The notes under the pieces are model-generated. The model was not told where the DNA came from and did no database searches. It saw nothing but the letters and a program-made list of their open reading frames with translations. Shown here piece after piece: positions 20,628 to 25,082 of a DNA stretch of 25,082 nt. Numbering within the stretch: the first letter of the stretch is position 1; each line of letters starts with the position of its first letter. Origin of the DNA: Promicromonosporaceae bacterium (GTDB lineage Bacteria; Actinomycetota; Actinomycetes; Actinomycetales; Cellulomonadaceae). The translations under genes were made by a program, and so were the position numbers. The DNA lies in NCBI GenBank assembly GCA_009782865.1, contig WRIF01000001.1, positions 1 through 25,082 of the forward strand, read 5' to 3'.

Positions 20628-22156
20628 CAGAAGTGGGTGACGCTTGGTCCGCTCAGCCGGGTGACCAGGAGGGCGATGCCTTCCTTGGCCGGCAAGGGCA
20701 GGCGATGCTGGCCGCTCACGGCTTCAAGGGACACCGTGCGGGCCATCTCCCACACGTCGATTATCTCCACGCGGTAGGTGCCGTCGTCCGGCAGGTGCAA
20801 CTCCTTGAAGCAGGGCCGGCTGCGGCCAAAGTAGGTCAGAGCGTGGTCTGGGTTGGTGGCCATCGGCGGGATCATGTTCAACATCGCGTTCACCCTCTCC
20901 TCTCGCGTCAACTTGCCCATCACCAGGTTGAACCACTGCGCCGCCCGGTCTAGTTCACTGTCGGAGCCGCCCGCGCCCGGGTCTTGGCCATTTGGGTCTT
21001 GGCCGACCGACTGCCGCAGCCCGGCATCTAGGTCGCCGATCTCGTACAGCAGGTCCTTCAGGAAGCCGAAACGGGCCGGGCTTTCGCCGTGCAGCACGCC
21101 TCCCTTGGACCACCAGAGCACCTCGTCCGCGCGCCAGTAGGTCTCACCGTGCGTCGGGTAGGCGCCGTTCACGACGCTGGCCCAGGCCCGATGGACCACC
21201 TCGAAGGCGGTGAGGTTGCCCCACTCGAAGTCGATGTCGCCCTCGTAGCCGAACTCCTCCATGATCACGGGAAGTTCATAGACGGAGCGCCAATACTTGG
21301 AACGCACGACGTCCTTGGTCTGGATCGAGCAGTGAGTCAGCCAGTCGCGCTTGGGGTACGGGGTGATGCCGTTGTGGTTGGAAATCAGGTGGCCGTGCGG
21401 GTCGTCGGCGGATAGTTTCTCGCCGAACGCGTCCCAGTCCGCGTTGTCCTTGGTCAGCACGAAGTCGTACTCGTTGGCGACCGCCCACCAGACGTTGCGG
21501 TAGGCGGCCAGGCGCCGAATCGCGTAGTCGAGGTAAGCGAGGTTCTGCTCGCGGGTGAGGCGGGATAGGCCCCAGCGGTCATAAGGGTGAAAGAGAATGA
21601 TGTCGGCCTCAATGCCGAGATCGCGCAACGCCACGAGGTTAGCCTCAAACCGTTCCCAGAACTCGAAGTTGGGGCGGGCAACGTCCCAGCCGCCCTCCGC
21701 ATCGCGGTGGAACGGGAAGTGCTGCGGCTCATTGTGGTTGTACGGCATCGACTTGGGGAACAGGCACATGCGCACCTTGTTGAAGGGGGCGGCGGCCAGC
21801 GTGGCCAGCGTCTGCGCAATCAGCTCATCGTCCTGGTGTGTCCAGGCATAGATGGTGGTGCCGATGGGCAGGTAGCGCGCACCGTCCTGGTAGCGGAAGT
21901 GGCAGCCATCGGCGACCACCTTGCCGTGGTTACCGTCGCGGGCCGGGGTGACCTCGAACTGACCGCTCTGCTCGCCCAAGCGGTATTGCCAGGTACCGGT
22001 GCGCTCGGGCATGAACCTCACCGCGGCCTCGCCCTCGGTTAGCGGGAAGGTGTGCACCCCGACGGAGGTCTCCCCCTGGGAGAAGACCGCCGTCACGTCC
22101 TGGGCGCCCGCCGGCAGCCGCAGCTCAAACACGTCGTACAACTCAACCGAGTTCAT
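20627..22156 (-). CDS. Apiosidase-like glycoside hydrolase (DUF5060-DUF4038-DUF5605)
   Basis: A 509-residue protein of a poorly studied carbohydrate-active group. The N-terminal region (about 1-75) is the DUF5060 beta-sandwich (VELYDVFELRLPAG ... RTGTWQYRLGEQSGQFEV). Residues about 80-390 are a DUF4038-type TIM barrel, seen in GCHFRYQDGARYLPIGTTIY, FNKVRMCLFPKSMPYN, FHPYDRWG and WWAVANEYDF; Glu229 in ANEYD is the likely acid/base and Glu301 in VIMEEFGYEGD the likely nucleophile. The C-terminal part (about 395-500, with LTYFGRSRP and IIDVWEMARTV) fits DUF5605. Related GH140 enzymes release apiose from rhamnogalacturonan-II, but whether this protein does so is unknown. No signal peptide, so it should be cytoplasmic. 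It overlaps the GH3 stop by ATGA. Not described as secreted; substrate not known. Confidence 0.82.
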   Translation of the reverse strand: MNSVELYDVFELRLPAGAQDVTAVFSQGETSVGVHTFPLTEGEAAVRFMPERTGTWQYRLGEQSGQFEVTPARDGNHGKVVADGCHFRYQDGARYLPIGTTIYAWTHQDDELIAQTLATLAAAPFNKVRMCLFPKSMPYNHNEPQHFPFHRDAEGGWDVARPNFEFWERFEANLVALRDLGIEADIILFHPYDRWGLSRLTREQNLAYLDYAIRRLAAYRNVWWAVANEYDFVLTKDNADWDAFGEKLSADDPHGHLISNHNGITPYPKRDWLTHCSIQTKDVVRSKYWRSVYELPVIMEEFGYEGDIDFEWGNLTAFEVVHRAWASVVNGAYPTHGETYWRADEVLWWSKGGVLHGESPARFGFLKDLLYEIGDLDAGLRQSVGQDPNGQDPGAGGSDSELDRAAQWFNLVMGKLTREERVNAMLNMIPPMATNPDHALTYFGRSRPCFKELHLPDDGTYRVEIIDVWEMARTVSLEAVSGQHRLPLPAKEGIALLVTRLSGPSVTHF

Positions 22157-24495
22157 CGCAGCACAGCCTTGAGTTCGGCCCGAATGTCATCCGAGGCGAG
22201 GCCGACCAACAAGGTCACGTCGCCAGGCTCGACGGCTCGGCGGCCATCGACTCCGGTGAACGCGAAACGTTCGGCGGGGGCGACGAGATCCACCGCGGTG
22301 GTCTCGCCCGCCTCCAGGGTCACCCGCGCGAACTGCAGCAACTGACGCACCGGGCGCACCACGGAGGCGGCCTCATCCCGGCCGTACAACTGCACCACCG
22401 CTTCGCCGGAGCGAGTCCCGGTGTTGGTGACGCGCACCCGCACCAGAATCTGACCGTCGCGGGCAATGTCCTGAGTGTGGCACACGGTCTCAACCGCAAA
22501 GGTCGTGTAGCTCAGGCCGTGTCCAAAGGCGTACAGCGGCGCCTGCTCCACCTGGTCGTTGTAGCCGTGGCGGATGCCGGTCGGGTGGTCGTAGCCAGAT
22601 CCCATGTGGTGTCCGTGGTACATCGGCTGCTGACCGGCGGAGCGAGCGAAGGTGCTGGGCAGGGCGCCGCTTGGGTTGACGTCCCCGTAGAGGGCGTCTG
22701 CGATGGCCGCGGGGGCGGCCTCGCCCAGCAGCGGGGCGAGCAAGATTGCCGTCGCGCTTTCAGCGAGGGCGGACAGCAGCAGCGGGCGCCCAGAGACGAC
22801 GACAGCCACCACGGGTTTGCCGGACTCGGCCAAGGCGGACACCAGCGCCTCCTGGTCTCCGGTGAGGCGAGGCTCGGAGGTCGACTGACCCTCGCCGGCC
22901 GTGTTGTTGCCAACCCAGCCGGTGCGCTCTCCCAGGGCCGCGATCACCAGGTCGGCGTCGGCGACGGCGGCGGCCAGTCCGGCGTGATCAAACTGCTCGG
23001 GGGCTCCCAGGAAGGAACCGAAGTCAGCGAACCTCACCCGGGAATCCTGCGCGGTTAGGGCCGCTAGCAGCGTGGGCATCTCGGGGTGAATGCGGGCCAC
23101 GCCGGCTTCAAACATGGGTTCGATGCCGGGCATCCGCGCCTGGAAGATGTCGGTGAAGATCGCCTCTTCGGCGCTGATCCCGGGCACCTGGCCCGAGCGC
23201 AGGGCGCGAATCCCGGCCTGCATCTCCATGTTCGTCACGGAGGTGTAGGCGCCAAAGTGGATTCGCAGCTCGTTCGCGGCGGGGCCGACCACCAGGACTC
23301 GCTGGGCGCCTGGGGTCAGCGGCAGCACGCCGTCGTTCTTGAGGAGCACCAGTGCGCGCTCGGCGATTTGCGTGCGAAGGACGGCGGGATCGGCGACATC
23401 AGCCGCCGCGGGGGCAGGCGGCCGCGCCCCCGACGGCGCGAGCGATGGGATCAGCCCGGCGCGCTCCTTGGCCTGCAAGACCCGGAGGACAGCGAGGTCC
23501 ACCACCGCCTCGTCGAGTCGCCCGGCCCGCACCTCGTCTGCCAACGATTCGAAGTTCTTGCCGGCCGGCAGGTCGACATCCAGCCCGGCCGCGAGCGCCT
23601 GGGCGCCCGCCTGCTCGGCGGAGGCGGCGGTGTGGTAGACGGTCTGCAGCATGACGATCGACTCGTAGTCGCTGACCACCAGCCCGTCGAAGCCCAGCTG
23701 CTCGCGCAGGAGTTCGGTCAAGAGCCAACGGTCGGCCGCAGAGGGCACGCCATCGATCTCGTTGTAGGAGTTCATCACGGTCGCCAGGCCCGCCTCGGCG
23801 ATAGCCCGGCGGAAGGGCTCGGCGTAGTCATCGACGAGCGCGCGCCGTCCCAACTGGGTGATGGCCTGATTGAGTCCGCCCTCGGAGGCGCCGTAGCCCA
23901 GGAAGTGCTTGCCGGTGGCCGCAACGCCAGAGTCGTTGCTTTCGCCTTGGATGCCCTTGGTGAAGGCGACCGAGAACTGGGCGGCCAGCTCGGGGTCCTC
24001 GCCGTAGGTTTCGTGGACGCGGCCCCAGCGGGCGTCGCGGGCCAGGTCCATCACTGGAGAGAACACCTGGTGGCCGCCGAGGAGCCGCACGAAGTCGGCG
24101 TTCACCTCGGCCTGCGCGCGGGTGAGTTCAGGCGCCCAGGTGCAGGCCTGTGCCCAGGCGGTGGGGAACTGCGGGGCGGCCTCCTGGACCACCCCGGAGA
24201 TCGCCTCGAAATGGATGAGCGCCCCCATGCCGAGGGGCGACCGCTCCCTAATCGCCGCCTGAATCTTGTCTACCCGGGCGCGGAAGTCGGTGACGTCGGT
24301 GCCGAGGAACCATGCCATCGACAGGTGGCCGACGCCGTGGGGGCGAATGTCGTCGAGGCGTTCGGGCACGATGGAGAACAGGGGCTCGTCGGGGGTCGGC
24401 GGGCCGTACAGCTCGGTGGCGATCATGCCGCGCAGCTGGGCAACCTTCTCGTCTAGCGTCAACTTGGCGAGCAGGCGCTGCAGGTTGGGGTTCAT
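22153..24495 (-). CDS. Glycoside hydrolase family 3 beta-glucosidase/beta-xylosidase, copy 2
   Basis: A 780-residue, three-domain GH3 enzyme. The barrel has MDLARDARWGRVHETYGEDP (149-168), GKHFLGYGA (Lys196-His197), MNSYNEIDGVP (241-251) and the nucleophile Asp276 in LVVSDYES. The second domain follows (LLKNDGVLPLTPGAQRVLVV, then GERTGWVGNNTAGEG, whose GEG region may supply the acid/base). The C-terminal fibronectin-III-like domain has LYAFGHGLSYTTF and NTGTRSGEAVVQLY. No signal peptide. The domain layout and many motifs match the GH3 at 6567-8978, but the barrel start differs (LDEKVAQLRGMIATELYG here). The ATG has AGGAG upstream and overlaps the GH43 stop by ATGA; the stop overlaps the DUF4038 gene. 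Most likely removes beta-linked xylose or glucose from what GH43 and the apiosidase-like protein generate. Confidence 0.95.
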   Translation of the reverse strand: MNPNLQRLLAKLTLDEKVAQLRGMIATELYGPPTPDEPLFSIVPERLDDIRPHGVGHLSMAWFLGTDVTDFRARVDKIQAAIRERSPLGMGALIHFEAISGVVQEAAPQFPTAWAQACTWAPELTRAQAEVNADFVRLLGGHQVFSPVMDLARDARWGRVHETYGEDPELAAQFSVAFTKGIQGESNDSGVAATGKHFLGYGASEGGLNQAITQLGRRALVDDYAEPFRRAIAEAGLATVMNSYNEIDGVPSAADRWLLTELLREQLGFDGLVVSDYESIVMLQTVYHTAASAEQAGAQALAAGLDVDLPAGKNFESLADEVRAGRLDEAVVDLAVLRVLQAKERAGLIPSLAPSGARPPAPAAADVADPAVLRTQIAERALVLLKNDGVLPLTPGAQRVLVVGPAANELRIHFGAYTSVTNMEMQAGIRALRSGQVPGISAEEAIFTDIFQARMPGIEPMFEAGVARIHPEMPTLLAALTAQDSRVRFADFGSFLGAPEQFDHAGLAAAVADADLVIAALGERTGWVGNNTAGEGQSTSEPRLTGDQEALVSALAESGKPVVAVVVSGRPLLLSALAESATAILLAPLLGEAAPAAIADALYGDVNPSGALPSTFARSAGQQPMYHGHHMGSGYDHPTGIRHGYNDQVEQAPLYAFGHGLSYTTFAVETVCHTQDIARDGQILVRVRVTNTGTRSGEAVVQLYGRDEAASVVRPVRQLLQFARVTLEAGETTAVDLVAPAERFAFTGVDGRRAVEPGDVTLLVGLASDDIRAELKAVLR

Positions 24496-25082
24496 GGGGT
24501 CTCCTGGGCAGATGAGGCAGACAAGGTGGCCGGGGCGGATGCAGACTGATAACGGAACTCGGATAGCACGACGGCACCCTCCTCGACCTCGACGCCGACG
24601 GTGCGGCCGGTGAAGCCGCCGGCCACCTCGGTGGAGAGGTAGCGACCGTCGAAAGGCCCGAAGGAGGTCTCTACGCCGTCGGCGGCGATGACCGTCAACT
24701 CGATCAGGTCGGGTTCATCGCGCGGGCGGAAGGGGTCGGCGGAGATGGGCTCTGTGGCGGTGAGGCGCAGGCGCAGGGGGAAACTGACGGCGGTCAAGGG
24801 GACGCGCCCGACGGTGGTCACGGCCGGGCCGACAGCCAGCACGGCCTCGACCGCTCCGGCCGCCAGGCGCAGGCCGTACCAGTGGTCTGAGTCGAGTCGC
24901 AGCTGGAGGCGGGCCGCTCCCTGGAGGGCGTCGACGGTCACCTCGGCCGACCAGGCGTGGTCACGCACCCGGGTCATTAGCGCGGTGGGCCAGGCGGCGT
25001 CGTCTGGCCGTGCGACGACCAGGCGGCCCTCGTCGTCGCGTCGGCTGAAGACGCGGGGGGTCTCGCCGGGGCCCCCCCCGCG
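24492..25082 (-). CDS. GH43-family enzyme, C-terminal concanavalin-like part (runs off the window)
   Basis: The open frame continues beyond the right edge; about 196 C-terminal residues are present. Immediately inside the edge it reads GPGETPRVFSRRDDEGRLVV, then WPTALMTRVRDHAWSAEVTV, DHWYGLRLAAG, and ADGVETSFGPFDGRYLSTEV, FTGRTVGVEVEEGAVVLSEF. This is the pattern of the beta-xylosidase C-terminal concanavalin-A-like (GH43_C2, DUF1349-like) domain, which shapes the active site of many GH43 beta-xylosidases and alpha-L-arabinofuranosidases. The five-bladed catalytic propeller would lie outside the window, so the exact activity is not readable. An ATG at 24977 is inside the conserved domain and is not the start. 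The stop overlaps GH3 by ATGA. The right edge shows an 8-base C-run, which could also be a sequencing risk point. Confidence 0.8.
   Translation of the reverse strand, partial: RGGGPGETPRVFSRRDDEGRLVVARPDDAAWPTALMTRVRDHAWSAEVTVDALQGAARLQLRLDSDHWYGLRLAAGAVEAVLAVGPAVTTVGRVPLTAVSFPLRLRLTATEPISADPFRPRDEPDLIELTVIAADGVETSFGPFDGRYLSTEVAGGFTGRTVGVEVEEGAVVLSEFRYQSASAPATLSASSAQETP

Noticed and set aside
25069..25082. Run of eight C bases at the right edge as a phase-variable tract in the GH43 gene
   Set aside because: The frame reads through it as Gly codons in ordinary GC-rich DNA at the window edge; one homopolymer without comparison data is not evidence for phase variation and may be an assembly-end effect.

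Overview
The window is GC-rich DNA with actinobacterial (Actinomycetota) gene content. The left edge carries the 5' end of fhaA (DUF3662/FHA protein of the cell-division and Ser/Thr-kinase locus), reading off the window, next to a tRNA-Leu(CAG). This neighbourhood is typical of actinomycete chromosomes; as I recall, leuT lies close to fhaA in Mycobacterium tuberculosis. The genus cannot be read from the sequence.

Layout: (1) 1-1552 is housekeeping-like: fhaA start, tRNA-Leu with its own promoter and terminator, a histidine phosphatase, and a divergent small dimeric alpha/beta-barrel protein. (2) 1569-3943 is an accessory patch. It holds a 3'-terminal remnant of a zeta-toxin-like ATPase, cut off by the 3' end of an AlbA_2/HATPase (Schlafen-AAA-like) winged-helix gene. 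That gene's promoter region holds six copies of AGTGA spaced exactly 10 bp apart. (3) 3944-18671 (minus strand) is a nine-gene, ~14.7 kb glycan-uptake operon: lipoprotein binding protein, permease, fused permease-ATPase, ATPase, GH1, GH2, GH3, a second GH1, and a GPH/MelB-type sugar symporter. (4) 18854-19804 (plus strand) is a divergent LacI-family regulator. Two related operator-like palindromes flank and overlap a good minus-strand promoter. (5) 19925-20601 is a vapBC toxin-antitoxin pair. (6) 20627-25082 (minus strand) is the 3' part of a second carbohydrate operon: GH43 C-terminal half, a second GH3, and an apiosidase-like DUF5060/DUF4038/DUF5605 protein.

How the genes fit together: the lipoprotein and the Dpp/Opp-type ABC importer (with the two-domain fusion) would bring in an oligosaccharide. 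The hydrolases show no signal peptides, so they probably act in the cytoplasm, trimming beta-linked sugars one by one. The GPH symporter may import or export mono- or disaccharides. LacI would repress the operon until a sugar is present. The exact substrate is not readable; beta-linked plant hemicellulose oligosaccharides or plant glycosides are the best guess, since GH1, GH2 and GH3 sit next to a GH43/apiosidase-like locus.

Nearly every junction in the two carbohydrate operons is a 4-nt ATGA/TTGA overlap. The two real gaps in the first operon, after the binding protein and after the first GH1, each contain a strong hairpin without a T-run. This points to segment-wise control of transcript levels.
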